Source of the DNA: an uncultured Cohaesibacter sp.
Lineage (GTDB): Bacteria; Pseudomonadota; Alphaproteobacteria; Rhizobiales; Cohaesibacteraceae
DNA length: 64,000 bases
NCBI RefSeq assembly: GCF_963678225.1
Contig: NZ_OY782764.1
Location: 1,741,001-1,805,000 of the forward strand
Direction of reading: 5' to 3'
Shown here: positions 17,752 through 26,063 of the stretch, piece after piece
Position numbering within the stretch: the first letter of the stretch is position 1
Layout of the letters: each line of letters opens with the position of its first letter
Made by a program: the position numbers and the translations under genes
The notes under the pieces: model-generated
Told to the model about the DNA's origin: nothing
The model's database searches: none
The model's input: the letters and a program-made list of their open reading frames with translations, nothing else

Positions 17752-18717
17752 TCAGTATTCGCCTTCTTGAACCGGGCTCCAGACAGCTTTATCGATGGCG
17801 CCGCCCGGATGCATGATGACCTTGGCTGCAATGGCGTGGGCCATGCGGGCTGCTTCATCAACGCTTTTGTCCTGAATGCGCATGCCGATATAGCCGGCAG
17901 CAAAGGAATCGCCTGCGCCTGTGGTATCGACCGGCTTCAGTTTGGCCGGAGGGGCAACTTCCATGCGGCCTTCGTCATTGACGATGATGCAGCTGTTGTC
18001 GCCACCCTTGATGATGGCTTCGCCAGCACCCCAGTCGCGCCATGCGTCGGCAATCTTGTCGGCGTCGCTTTCTTCCCAGAGAGCGGCGTGGTCTTCACAG
18101 CCGACGAGGGCATAGTCGGTAACACCTGCGGCCTTGCTGAAGACTGCGCGGCATTTATCTCTGTCTGGCCACAGGGCTGGGCGGAAGTTGGGATCGAAGG
18201 CAACTTTCACTTTGCCCTTGAGGGAGGCGAGCGCTGCCAGCAGATTGTCGCGCTGGGTGTCGTCCAGAATAGCCAGTGTGATCCCAGAGAAATAGACCAT
18301 ATTGAAGTCGCCAAGCAGCGCGGCAATCTTTTCGACAGACCAACCGCCAAACATCAGCTTGGCAGCTGCATCATTACGCCAGTAATGGAAGAAACGCTCG
18401 CCGGTTTCATCATTCTCGATCATGTAAAGGCCGGGGTTTTTGCCTTCAACCAGAGTGATGTGATCCACCTTGATGCCTTCGCTTGCAAATTTCTCACGCA
18501 TGCTCTGGCTTTGCATATCCGAACCAAGGCCGGTAATATAAGAGACCTCTGCCTTGGGAGAAAACTGCCGCACCAGATAAGTGGCGGTATTAAAGGTGTC
18601 GCCGGCGAAAGCCTGACGGAAGACCTTCGTGCCTTCGGCAAATCCTTCGACGCCTTTGGCTGGCGACAGTTCGATCATGCACTCGCCAATGGAGGCAATC
18701 TTAAGCTGCTCGGTCAT
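17752..18717 (-). CDS. kdgK: 2-keto-3-deoxygluconate kinase
   Basis: 321 aa PfkB-family sugar kinase with a strong AAGGAG ribosome site. The N-terminus IASIGECMIELS and the segment FAGDTFNTATYLVR are typical of KdgK; VAFDPNFRPALW and the catalytic DTTGAGDSFAAGY are present. It phosphorylates 2-keto-3-deoxygluconate to KDPG in the Entner-Doudoroff route. It heads a two-gene minus-strand operon with the MhpD-like gene. The window also encodes a KDGal kinase (dgoK), so two different 2-keto-3-deoxy acid kinases are present in one region. Confidence 0.9.
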   Translation of the reverse strand: MTEQLKIASIGECMIELSPAKGVEGFAEGTKVFRQAFAGDTFNTATYLVRQFSPKAEVSYITGLGSDMQSQSMREKFASEGIKVDHITLVEGKNPGLYMIENDETGERFFHYWRNDAAAKLMFGGWSVEKIAALLGDFNMVYFSGITLAILDDTQRDNLLAALASLKGKVKVAFDPNFRPALWPDRDKCRAVFSKAAGVTDYALVGCEDHAALWEESDADKIADAWRDWGAGEAIIKGGDNSCIIVNDEGRMEVAPPAKLKPVDTTGAGDSFAAGYIGMRIQDKSVDEAARMAHAIAAKVIMHPGGAIDKAVWSPVQEGEY

Positions 18718-18926
18718 GCGTTTACTCCTTGCTTTGCTCCTCTGGCATTAGGGAGCCAGAAAGCATGTTTGATTGGTGCCTGTTTGCTTCTTGTAAGATG
18801 CGCCCTGAGGGCGAATTCTGATGCGCGCAAGAGGGAGCAAACCCTCTTGATCTGACGGTTTTTCGGCTCTCGCAATGCGATGTCTTGAGAGACACGGTAT
18901 CCTGTTGATTTGGTACGGGACTGACG

Positions 18927-18958
18927 GGCATTAAGTTATTTAAAAATAACTTAATGCC
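18927..18958. repeat. Perfect 15-bp inverted repeat upstream of kdgK
   Basis: GGCATTAAGTTATTT (18927-18941), 2 bp, then its exact reverse complement (18944-18958). It is too AT-rich for a classical terminator and has no T run, so a protein binding site or cruciform is more likely. It lies about 210 bp upstream of the kdgK start. Confidence 0.6.
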
Positions 18959-19687
18959 GCATTGGAATGGACCAACGGTCCGCTCTGGTATGCAGAGGCG
19001 CCTGCCGGTCCTTTTGGCTGCGGTGTAATCACGCGCGCCGTTGGGAAAAAATTGGGTAAAATGAGACGATACAGAGGCATGAGAGGCTAGAAAAATCTGC
19101 GCCAATTTGTCGCGATGGTCTCGAGGCGCACCACGGCCGCTGTATGTGTTCAAGAGTGGGGTTGGCCGCGTAAACATTCATTCGCCTCAATTTTTTCTGC
19201 TTTTATTGTAATGGCTTATCTGGGCCTGACTGCGAGTCTCATGATGTGTAGACTAAGGGGCTGACCGTGCGTGCGGAATGCGAAGATTTTGTGGTCGACA
19301 TACACTTTGGGTCGAAGACAAAATGCCTACGCGCATCGCTCTGAGAGCCTCCCTTGATGCATCGTTATGATTAGATTGAGATCCCGAAAAGCACAATATT
19401 GTTGAGGATGCGACATTTGGTCATTCGGTTTGATGCGTATCTGATCCCGTCACCTCTTGCAAGACTGCCCTGGCAAGCACCAAACACCAACCCGCTTTTG
19501 TTTCAAGCCGGGTTTGCCTCTCATCCCTGGTCAAAAGACTAGGTGCTTTTTTATCCTTCGAGGCTTTGTAAATCGGCAAATTTCAATCACCAGAGACCGG
19601 TGTCGGAGTCATTTTCCACCGAAAACATGCCTCTTTTGACTAGGTTTTTGCCCAAAAATACGGGAAAACCTCTAGCATTTTTACAAA

Positions 19688-19699
19688 CTGGTGTACCAG
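19688..19699. promoter_or_regulatory. Candidate GntR-type operator upstream of the IclR-dgoK operon
   Basis: CTGGTGTACCAG: CTGGT and ACCAG arms around a 2-bp centre, matching the GGTnTACC core of FCD-type GntR operators. It sits about 24 bp upstream of the -35 element at 19723. Confidence 0.45.
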
Positions 19700-19722
19700 A
19701 TACTGAATGTTAGATTTAATAT

Positions 19723-19751
19723 TTGACGAAACAAAAATCTCTTCATAGGAT
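19723..19751 (+). promoter_or_regulatory. Promoter of the IclR-dgoK operon
   Basis: TTGACG (19723-19728) and TAGGAT (19746-19751) with a 17-bp spacer, about 20 bp before the ribosome site AGGAGG (19759-19764). Confidence 0.5.
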
Positions 19752-19769
19752 CGGGCCCAGGAGGAAAAT

Positions 19770-20591
19770 ATGGCTCATTTGGGAGGATCGGCCGATTATG
19801 GCGAGTTCGGAAAACGGACTCTTATGGCTGGGACGCAAACATTGCTGAGAGGACTATCCATTCTGGAGCTGGTTGGCGACGGAGTGGCGAGCGTCAAAGG
19901 CCTGTCGGACAGATTGCAGGTGCCGCGTAGCACGATTACGCGTATGATCCACAATCTGGTGACCGAGGGCTATCTCTATCACATTCCTGAAAAAGGCTAT
20001 TTCCTCGGTGCGCGCCTGGTTGATCTTGGTGATCGTGCTCGTGAGCAGCGCCCGCTGGCGGGTATAGCCCGTCCGTTTCTGGAGGCCTTGTCCGGGCAGG
20101 TGCTCGATACCATTCACCTTGCAGTGCCAACCAATGATGGCGCGATCATCTATCTGGACAAGATTAACGGCAGCCGTGGTTTCCAGATGCGGTCTCGCGT
20201 CGGGCTGACCATGCCCATGGCCTTTACCGGACTTGGCAAGGCCATTCTGATGACGATGGGCGAGGACGAGTGGAAGGAATTCTACGACTTCACGTCAAAC
20301 CAGACACATTTGAAGGAGGGATGGCCCGAGTTGAAAGGCTATTCTGAGTTCTTTTCCGATCTATCGCTCTCCAAAGACCGGGGCTATACCTTTGATGATG
20401 AAGAGAACGAAATCGGCATTCGCTGCGTAGCAGCGCCCGTCTTTGCCGATGGCAACAGGGCTGTTGCTTCCATTTCCATTTCCAGCACGCTCAATTTCAT
20501 GCCTAGGGAGCGGATCAACCTGCTCGGGCCGGTGATTGTGAGATGTGCTCAGAAGATTTCTCGGGAACTCGGTTGGAGTAATGAAAAATGA
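19770..20591 (+). CDS. IclR-family transcriptional regulator
   Basis: 273 aa with AGGAGG 5 nt before the ATG. The N-terminal winged helix (about 24-85) reads TLLRGLSILELV and VKGLSDRLQVPRSTITRMI. The C-terminal effector domain includes VLDTIHLAVPTNDGAIIYLD and IRCVAAPVFADGNRAVASIS. IclR proteins commonly sense sugar acids or aromatic acids. Its TGA overlaps the dgoK ATG (20588-20591), so it is co-translated with the pathway it most likely controls, the operon from dgoK to the dehydratase at 28095. Confidence 0.88.
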   Translation: MAHLGGSADYGEFGKRTLMAGTQTLLRGLSILELVGDGVASVKGLSDRLQVPRSTITRMIHNLVTEGYLYHIPEKGYFLGARLVDLGDRAREQRPLAGIARPFLEALSGQVLDTIHLAVPTNDGAIIYLDKINGSRGFQMRSRVGLTMPMAFTGLGKAILMTMGEDEWKEFYDFTSNQTHLKEGWPELKGYSEFFSDLSLSKDRGYTFDDEENEIGIRCVAAPVFADGNRAVASISISSTLNFMPRERINLLGPVIVRCAQKISRELGWSNEK

Positions 20592-21532
20592 GTCTCTTGA
20601 TCGCACTTGATTGGGGCACGTCCAGTTTGCGTGCCTATTTGATGGAAGACGGCAAAGTTCTGGATCAGCGGCACAGCCCGTATGGCATCCAGCATCTTCC
20701 AGAGCCTGGTGGTGTAAAGGGATATGAAGCCGCGTTTGAGAGCATTAGTGGCGATTGGCGCAAGCAATATCCGGATGTTTCGGTGGTGACCGGTGGTATG
20801 GTTGGATCTGCTCAGGGTTGGTCCGAGGCGCCTTATGTGCGGTGCCCTGCCGATCTGAGCGATCTGGCCAAGAAGGCCGGTCAGGCAACCTTGCCTGATG
20901 GTGGCACGCTTCATATCGTTCCGGGCGTGCTGCTTGATGATCCGGATCTCGCTCCGGACGTGATCCGCGGTGAGGAAATCCAGATTGCCGGCGCGCTGAT
21001 CGATCATGATGACTGGTGGCAGGCTTCCCGCATTTTGTTGCCGGGCACCCACTCCAAATGGGTCACAATGAATGGCGGCAAGCTGGAAAGCTTCTCTACT
21101 TATATGACGGGTGAAATTTTCGCTGTCCTGTGTGATCACTCCATTCTGGGGCGCCTTATGCCGGAAGAGAAGGCATCCAAGGAAGAAGCCGACAAGGCGT
21201 TCGATCTTGGCCTTTCCGTCGCCAAGCATGGCGGGGCAGGGGATCTGACCCATCAGCTTTTTGCCACGCGCACTATGGGCCTGACCGAACGCATGCCCAA
21301 GGAAGCGCTCAGCAATTATATGTCCGGTCTGTTGATCGGTAATGAATTGACCTCGGCCACCCGTGAATTGCAGGACGATGCCTCTTTGCCACTGATCATG
21401 ATCGGTGATGGCGCCCTGTGTGATCTATACAAACGGGCTCTGGCCAGCTTCGGCCTTGAATGCACTGCGCAGTTCGACAACACGGCGCATATCGGGCTTT
21501 GGAATTTCGCAGAAACAAGTGGCCTGATTTAA
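20588..21532 (+). CDS. dgoK: 2-keto-3-deoxygalactonate kinase
   Basis: 314 aa. The N-terminus IALDWGTSSLRAYLM is the DgoK phosphate-binding signature, followed by VTGGMVGSAQGWSEAPYV, LLPGTHSKWV and the late MIGDGALCDLYKRAL. It converts 2-keto-3-deoxygalactonate to the 6-phosphate, the substrate of the DgoA aldolase encoded at 27416 in the same cluster. It is translationally coupled to the IclR regulator through ATGA. The spacer after it carries an 18-bp palindrome (21566). Confidence 0.9.
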   Translation: MSLLIALDWGTSSLRAYLMEDGKVLDQRHSPYGIQHLPEPGGVKGYEAAFESISGDWRKQYPDVSVVTGGMVGSAQGWSEAPYVRCPADLSDLAKKAGQATLPDGGTLHIVPGVLLDDPDLAPDVIRGEEIQIAGALIDHDDWWQASRILLPGTHSKWVTMNGGKLESFSTYMTGEIFAVLCDHSILGRLMPEEKASKEEADKAFDLGLSVAKHGGAGDLTHQLFATRTMGLTERMPKEALSNYMSGLLIGNELTSATRELQDDASLPLIMIGDGALCDLYKRALASFGLECTAQFDNTAHIGLWNFAETSGLI

Positions 21533-21565
21533 AGCGGACGACTGGTATCAGCGGTTTAACAAACT

Positions 21566-21583
21566 GATCTGCTATAGCAGATC
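21566..21583. repeat. Perfect 18-bp palindrome between dgoK and the zinc dehydrogenase
   Basis: GATCTGCTA followed at once by its reverse complement TAGCAGATC. With no loop it is a dyad for a dimeric protein rather than a terminator. It lies 28 bp upstream of the next start codon, where an internal promoter operator would be placed. Confidence 0.55.
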
Positions 21584-21611
21584 TGACATGTAAATATTGA
21601 AGGGCAAGAAG

Positions 21612-22631
21612 ATGAAAGCACTTGTATATGCCGGCCCCAATAAAGTTGAGGTCAGGGACGTTCCTGAACCACAGGCGCGTGAAGGCGCTGTAAAAGTGAA
21701 GATGCTCTACTGCGGTCTTTGCGGCAGTGACATCGGCATTTATTCCGGCAAACATCCAAGAGCGAAAGCGCCGCTTATTCTCGGGCATGAGTTTGTCGGC
21801 ATCGTCGAAACTGCGCCTGAAGGCAGCAAATTTGCTGTTGGCGATCATGTAACGGCTTATCCGCTGATCTCTTGCGGCGAATGCTACCCTTGCAAAAACG
21901 GCACGCCTCATGTTTGCCAGACCCTGCATCTGCTGGGCATCGACACCGATGGCGCCATGGCTGACCATTGCTGGGTTGACGAAGACGTTCTGGTCAAGGT
22001 GCCAGAAGGGATCTCCGATAAGCTCGCAGCCCTGGCTGAGCCTCTCGCTGTTGTTGTGCGCACGCTGCATCAAGCCAACTTCAAGACCCTTGATCGCTGC
22101 GTTGTGATGGGCGCTGGCCCGATCGGTATTCTCACTGCCATCCTGCTGAAGCATTCCGGTGCAGCCCAGATTATCATCTCCGATATTGATGAAGGCCGCT
22201 TGGCTCTCTGCAAGGAATTCGGCTTCGATGCAGTCAACGTTCGCGATACCAACCTGATCGATCATGTCAACAAGGCAACCGATAATGTTGGCGTTGATAT
22301 CGTCTTTGAATGCTCCGGTGTTGAAAGCGCCGCACTTGAAGTGACCAAGCTGACGCGCGTTGGTGGCACCATCTGCATGACCGGCGTTCACAAGGCTCCG
22401 CATGCCGTTGATCTCATGGACCTGAACTTCAAGGAACAGACCATGGTTGGCAGCCGCGTTTACACCATGCGCGAATTCGCTGACTCCGTGCCGCTTCTGG
22501 CCAACATGGCCGAGGATCTGGAAAAAGTCATCTCACAGGTCATTCCGCTGAGCGAAAGCGACAAGATTTTCGACATGGTCGCAGATCCTTCTCTGCGCAC
22601 CGTCAAGATCCTTGTTGACTGCCAAGCCTGA
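21612..22631 (+). CDS. Zinc-dependent medium-chain dehydrogenase (polyol/sugar-acid type)
   Basis: Start at the ATG at 21612 (MKALVYAGPNKVEV, 339 aa); a TTG five codons earlier is less likely. Catalytic zinc ligands are in YCGLCGSDIG and GHEFVG; the structural zinc loop is CGECYPCKNGTPHVC. The Rossmann fold is VVMGAGPIGILTAILL with an acidic NAD-selecting D in ISDIDEGR. It belongs to the threonine/sorbitol/L-galactonate dehydrogenase group; the exact substrate is not readable. Beside a KduD-like SDR it may provide one half of an oxidation-reduction pair acting on a 2-keto-3-deoxy acid. Confidence 0.82.
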   Translation: MKALVYAGPNKVEVRDVPEPQAREGAVKVKMLYCGLCGSDIGIYSGKHPRAKAPLILGHEFVGIVETAPEGSKFAVGDHVTAYPLISCGECYPCKNGTPHVCQTLHLLGIDTDGAMADHCWVDEDVLVKVPEGISDKLAALAEPLAVVVRTLHQANFKTLDRCVVMGAGPIGILTAILLKHSGAAQIIISDIDEGRLALCKEFGFDAVNVRDTNLIDHVNKATDNVGVDIVFECSGVESAALEVTKLTRVGGTICMTGVHKAPHAVDLMDLNFKEQTMVGSRVYTMREFADSVPLLANMAEDLEKVISQVIPLSESDKIFDMVADPSLRTVKILVDCQA

Positions 22632-22647
22632 GCCTGAGGAACGTAAT

Positions 22648-23406
22648 ATGTACAAGCTGGATCTATCCGGAAAAAAAGCCATCGTAACCGGTGGTACCCG
22701 CGGCCTCGGGCTCGGCATGGCCGAAGGCCTGCTGGAAGCGGGCGCCGAAGTCCTGATTGTTGGGTCAAGTGAAAAGGCTGCCGAAGTGGCAGCTACCCTC
22801 AACAAGGATGGTGCCAAGTGCCATGGCCTCGCCATCGACCTTGCCGATGCAGCCTCCCGCGCGGAAGGCTTTGACAAGGCCGTTAGCATGCTGGGCGGAG
22901 AGCTGGACATTCTGGTCAACTGCGCTGGCGTTCAGAGCCGCCACGCATCCGAGGAATTCCCTCTGGAAGACTGGCAGTGGGTTCTCGAGGTCAACCTCAA
23001 CGCCGTGTTCGACTTCTGCCAGCGCGCAGCCAATGTCATGCTGTCAAAAGGCAAGGGCAAGATCATCAATATTGCCTCTCTGCTTTCCTTCTTTGGTGGC
23101 TTCACGGTTCCTGCCTATGCCGCATCCAAAGGTGGCGTGATGCAGTTGACCAAAGCCCTGTCCAACGAATGGGCAAGCAAGGGCATCAACGTCAACGCAT
23201 TGGCACCGGGCTATATGGCCACGGACATGAATACCGCTCTTTTGGCCGATGAAGGTCGAAACGCAGAAATCACCGCACGTATTCCGGCTAAACGCTGGGG
23301 CAATGGAGAGGACATGAAAGGTCCCCTCGTGTTCCTTGCTTCCCCGGCTTCTGACTACGTGCACGGTGTCACATTACCGGTAGACGGCGGCTATCTGGGC
23401 CGCTAA
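22648..23406 (+). CDS. kduD: KduD-like short-chain dehydrogenase
   Basis: Start at the ATG at 22648 (MYKLDLSGKKAIVTGG, 252 aa) with GAGG upstream. NAD(P) site TGGTRGLGLGMA, NCAG at about 91, catalytic S in INIASLLSFFGG and YAASK (Y/K pair). The run SNEWASKGINVNALAPGYMAT and the ending DYVHGVTLPVDGGYLGR closely follow KduD, 2-keto-3-deoxygluconate 5-dehydrogenase. It probably interconverts 2,5-diketo-3-deoxygluconate and 2-keto-3-deoxygluconate, feeding kdgK. It lies in the middle of the operon, 16 bp after the zinc dehydrogenase. Confidence 0.78.
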   Translation: MYKLDLSGKKAIVTGGTRGLGLGMAEGLLEAGAEVLIVGSSEKAAEVAATLNKDGAKCHGLAIDLADAASRAEGFDKAVSMLGGELDILVNCAGVQSRHASEEFPLEDWQWVLEVNLNAVFDFCQRAANVMLSKGKGKIINIASLLSFFGGFTVPAYAASKGGVMQLTKALSNEWASKGINVNALAPGYMATDMNTALLADEGRNAEITARIPAKRWGNGEDMKGPLVFLASPASDYVHGVTLPVDGGYLGR

Positions 23407-23422
23407 CCGAAGGAGTTCTCAA

Positions 23423-24379
23423 ATGAAAATCGTCATTACCGATCTTGATCATGCTGATCAGAATATGGAGCGGGATGTTTTTGCCAAGGCAGGTATGGAA
23501 TTCGACCTGCTGGAATGCAAAACCGAAGATGACCTGATCAACCAGATCAAGGGCTATAACATCGCTCTGAACCAGTATGCACCATTCACCAAACGCGTTT
23601 TTGACGCACTGCCCGATCTCAAGCAGATCATCCGTTACGGTGTTGGCGTAAACAATGTTGATCTGGCTGCAGCAAAGGAAGCTGGCGTGCAGGTTTGTAA
23701 CGTGCCTGACTATGGCATGCATGAGGTCTCCGACCACGCAATCGCTCTGAGCCTCTCGGTCATCCGTAAAGTGCCGAAGATGGACAAGGCTGTGCATGCA
23801 GGCGTCTGGGACTTCACGGTTGCTTCTCCGATCCGCCGTTTCTCCGAAACCACCGTTGGTGTTGTTGGTCTTGGCCGTATTGGTCGTCTCTATGCCAAGA
23901 AAATGCATGATCTGGGCTTCAACATCATTGGCTATGACAAATTCTACACGCCAAACGCAGCCGATGGCTCCGATTTCATCAAGGCTGGAACCCTTGATGA
24001 TGTGATCACACAGGCAGACATTTTTGCACTCTTCTGCCCGGTCACCGATGAAAACTTCCACATGATCGACGAAGCAGCCATCAGCCGCATGAAAGATGGC
24101 GTCTATATGGTCAACACCGCACGTGGCGGTCTGATCGATGAAGACGCTCTGGCTGTTGCGCTCAAATCCGGCAAGGTTGCCGGTGCTGCCCTCGACACCA
24201 CAGAAATCGAACCGTTGCCGGAAAGCAGCCCTCTGCGCGCATTGGAAAACTGTCAGTTGACCCCGCACATGGCTTGGTATTCGGAAGATGCTGCCCTGGA
24301 ATTGAAACGTAAAGTTGCAGAAGAAGCTGTTCGTTTCGCCAAAGGGGAAAGTATTAATTGGGGTTTGGTCCAACTTTGA
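23423..24379 (+). CDS. D-isomer-specific 2-hydroxyacid dehydrogenase (CtBP/SerA-like)
   Basis: 318 aa with GAAGGAG before the ATG. The NAD site is VGVVGLGRIGRLYAKKM; the catalytic Arg, Glu and His are in NTARGGLIDE, EIEPLPESSPL and LTPHMAWYSEDA. No ACT domain is present, so it is not a standard serine-pathway SerA. It may reduce a 2-keto sugar acid or hydroxypyruvate. It is packed between kduD and the TRAP genes, so it serves the same pathway. Confidence 0.82.
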   Translation: MKIVITDLDHADQNMERDVFAKAGMEFDLLECKTEDDLINQIKGYNIALNQYAPFTKRVFDALPDLKQIIRYGVGVNNVDLAAAKEAGVQVCNVPDYGMHEVSDHAIALSLSVIRKVPKMDKAVHAGVWDFTVASPIRRFSETTVGVVGLGRIGRLYAKKMHDLGFNIIGYDKFYTPNAADGSDFIKAGTLDDVITQADIFALFCPVTDENFHMIDEAAISRMKDGVYMVNTARGGLIDEDALAVALKSGKVAGAALDTTEIEPLPESSPLRALENCQLTPHMAWYSEDAALELKRKVAEEAVRFAKGESINWGLVQL

Positions 24380-24441
24380 ACCGGACGTCAATTTGTATAA
24401 TTTCGCGATAAACTTCGAGACATTTACCACAGGAGGAAGAA

Positions 24442-25419
24442 ATGTCCATTAAAACACTTACGCTTGCAGCAGTATTGGCTGTAGGCACAATCGTTTCACC
24501 AGCTGTTGCTGAAACCCTTCGTTTCTCCAACGTGACATCCGTATCGGGTAAAGACGCTGGCGTTGAGTTCAAACGCATCGTTGAAGAAAAAACCAACGGT
24601 TCTCTGGAAGTGAAACACTTCCCGGACAACCAGTTGGGCAACGACCGCGTTATCACCGAAAGCACCATCTTTGGTGATATCGATATTGGTGTAAGCTCCA
24701 CGTCTCCGCTGGCTACCCTGTTCCCGGATCTGTATGCATTTGACGCTCCGTTCCTTTTCCTGAGCCCTGAAGATGCATATGCAAAGCTGGACGGTGAAAC
24801 CGGTCAGGCCATCCTGAAAACCCTTGAGAAAAAAGGCCTCAAAGGTCTGGCTTTCTGGGAAAACGGCTTCCGTAACTTCACCAACAGCAAACAGGCTGTT
24901 GCTGAGCCTTCCGATCTGGACGGCATGAAAATCCGCACCATGGAAAACGACGTGCATCTGGCTGCATGGCGCGCTCTTGGTGCCAACCCAACCCCGATGG
25001 CTTTCTCCGAACTGTTCACCGCTCTGCAGCAGGGCACTGTTGACGGTCAGGAAAACCCACTGGGTATCATCGACGGCAACCGCTTCCAGGAAGTTCAGAG
25101 CAACGTGTCTCTGACCCAGCATGTTTACACCCCGTATATCGTGTTCATGAACTTGGATAAATTCAACTCTCTGAGTGCAGAAGAACAGGACGCTATCGTA
25201 ACTGCTGCCAAAGAGACCACCACCTTCCAGCGTAACCGTTCGCAGGAACTGGAAAAAGAAATCCTCGTCAGAATCAAGAACGACGGTGTGACTGTTACCG
25301 AACTGACCCCTGATCAGAAAGCAATGTGGCAGAAGATCATTGTTGATGCCAACATCTACGATCTCGTCAAATCCAAAATGGATCATCCTGAATACATGGA
25401 TGCTTTGCTGAAGAAATAA
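24442..25419 (+). CDS. dctP: TRAP transporter solute-binding protein (DctP family)
   Basis: 325 aa with CAGGAGGAAGAA before the ATG. A Sec signal peptide (TLTLAAVLAVGTIVSPAVAE) ends near residue 24. Conserved DctP features are FPDNQLGNDRVI, the substrate-carboxylate Arg in GMKIRTMEND, and TALQQGTVDGQENPL. It is a periplasmic binder of an acidic solute, here probably a hexonate or hexuronate. The cistron is followed by a 10-bp perfect hairpin (25441), which may stabilise its mRNA and raise its level over the membrane parts. Confidence 0.92.
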   Translation: MSIKTLTLAAVLAVGTIVSPAVAETLRFSNVTSVSGKDAGVEFKRIVEEKTNGSLEVKHFPDNQLGNDRVITESTIFGDIDIGVSSTSPLATLFPDLYAFDAPFLFLSPEDAYAKLDGETGQAILKTLEKKGLKGLAFWENGFRNFTNSKQAVAEPSDLDGMKIRTMENDVHLAAWRALGANPTPMAFSELFTALQQGTVDGQENPLGIIDGNRFQEVQSNVSLTQHVYTPYIVFMNLDKFNSLSAEEQDAIVTAAKETTTFQRNRSQELEKEILVRIKNDGVTVTELTPDQKAMWQKIIVDANIYDLVKSKMDHPEYMDALLKK

Positions 25420-25440
25420 GCCTCGTCAGCCGCAAATTGC

Positions 25441-25463
25441 GAGGACTGGCCACGCCAGTCCTC
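25441..25463 (+). other. Intercistronic hairpin between dctP and dctQ
   Basis: GAGGACTGGC (25441-25450), loop CAC, GCCAGTCCTC (25454-25463): perfect 10-bp stem without a T run. It is more likely an mRNA-stabilising or attenuating element than a full terminator. Confidence 0.6.
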
Positions 25464-25565
25464 GTCCATATGTTGCAATCAATGCCGGTCCCGAAGTGGG
25501 AAAGACCTTCCGTGCAACATGTGTTTTGCGGCCACTGAATTCGGTACTCGAAAGGGACCAAGTAG

Positions 25566-26060
25566 ATGACCATTCTACGCTTTTTGGACAAGTATTTCGA
25601 AATTTCAATCAGCGTCTTTCTCCTGCTCTTCATGACCGCCCTTATCGCGGTGCAGGTTTTCATGCGGTATGTGATGGGGGAATCTCTGTCCTGGTCCGAA
25701 GAACTGGCGCGATATGTCTTTATCTGGTTGATCTATCTAATGATCAGCTACAGCGCGCGTGAAATGAAGCATATCAAGATCGACGCAGCGCTGGGACTCT
25801 TCCCCCAATCCTGGCAGCGGTGGGTTGTCATTCTGGGCGACCTTCTGTTTCTGGCTTTCGCCCTGTTCATCGTCAAGACCACCTACGAACTGGTGCTCAA
25901 ACAGATGATGCTCGACCAGCGCTCGACCGCTCTGGCGATCCCCTTGTGGATGATCTATGCCGCCCCCGGCGTTGGCTTCTTCCTGACAGCCATTCGGCAG
26001 GTTCAGACCATTATCTGGCGCCTGCGCAATCCTGATAAATCCAACATCGAGGAGTTCTAA
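25566..26060 (+). CDS. dctQ: TRAP transporter small permease (DctQ family)
   Basis: 164 aa with four predicted membrane helices (VFLLLFMTALIAVQVFMRYV; YVFIWLIYLMISYSA; WVVILGDLLFLAFALFIV; MIYAAPGVGFFLTAI). The segment SLSWSEELARYVFIW is the DctQ hallmark. It pairs with DctM, which begins 4 bp after its stop, to form the membrane unit served by the DctP protein at 24442. Confidence 0.9.
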   Translation: MTILRFLDKYFEISISVFLLLFMTALIAVQVFMRYVMGESLSWSEELARYVFIWLIYLMISYSAREMKHIKIDAALGLFPQSWQRWVVILGDLLFLAFALFIVKTTYELVLKQMMLDQRSTALAIPLWMIYAAPGVGFFLTAIRQVQTIIWRLRNPDKSNIEEF

Positions 26061-26063
26061 GGC

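Larger units (their letters stand above)
18718..19769. other. 1.05-kb intergenic region between kdgK and the IclR gene
   Basis: No convincing gene. A 456-nt minus-strand frame at 18722-19177 has no family resemblance and contains the large inverted repeat at 18927. The region must hold the kdgK promoter and the IclR/dgoK promoter. Its right half is AT-rich. The operator at 19688 and the promoter at 19723 are listed separately. Confidence 0.5.

Noticed and set aside
17689-18855. Plus-strand frame of 388 codons
   Set aside because: Antisense to kdgK for most of its length; the kdgK protein has full PfkB motifs.
18722-19177. Minus-strand frame of 151 codons upstream of kdgK
   Set aside because: No ribosome site, no recognisable domain, low-quality composition, and it contains the large inverted repeat at 18927.
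19457-19639. Short plus-strand frame before the IclR gene
   Set aside because: No ribosome site or coding signal; lies in a promoter region.
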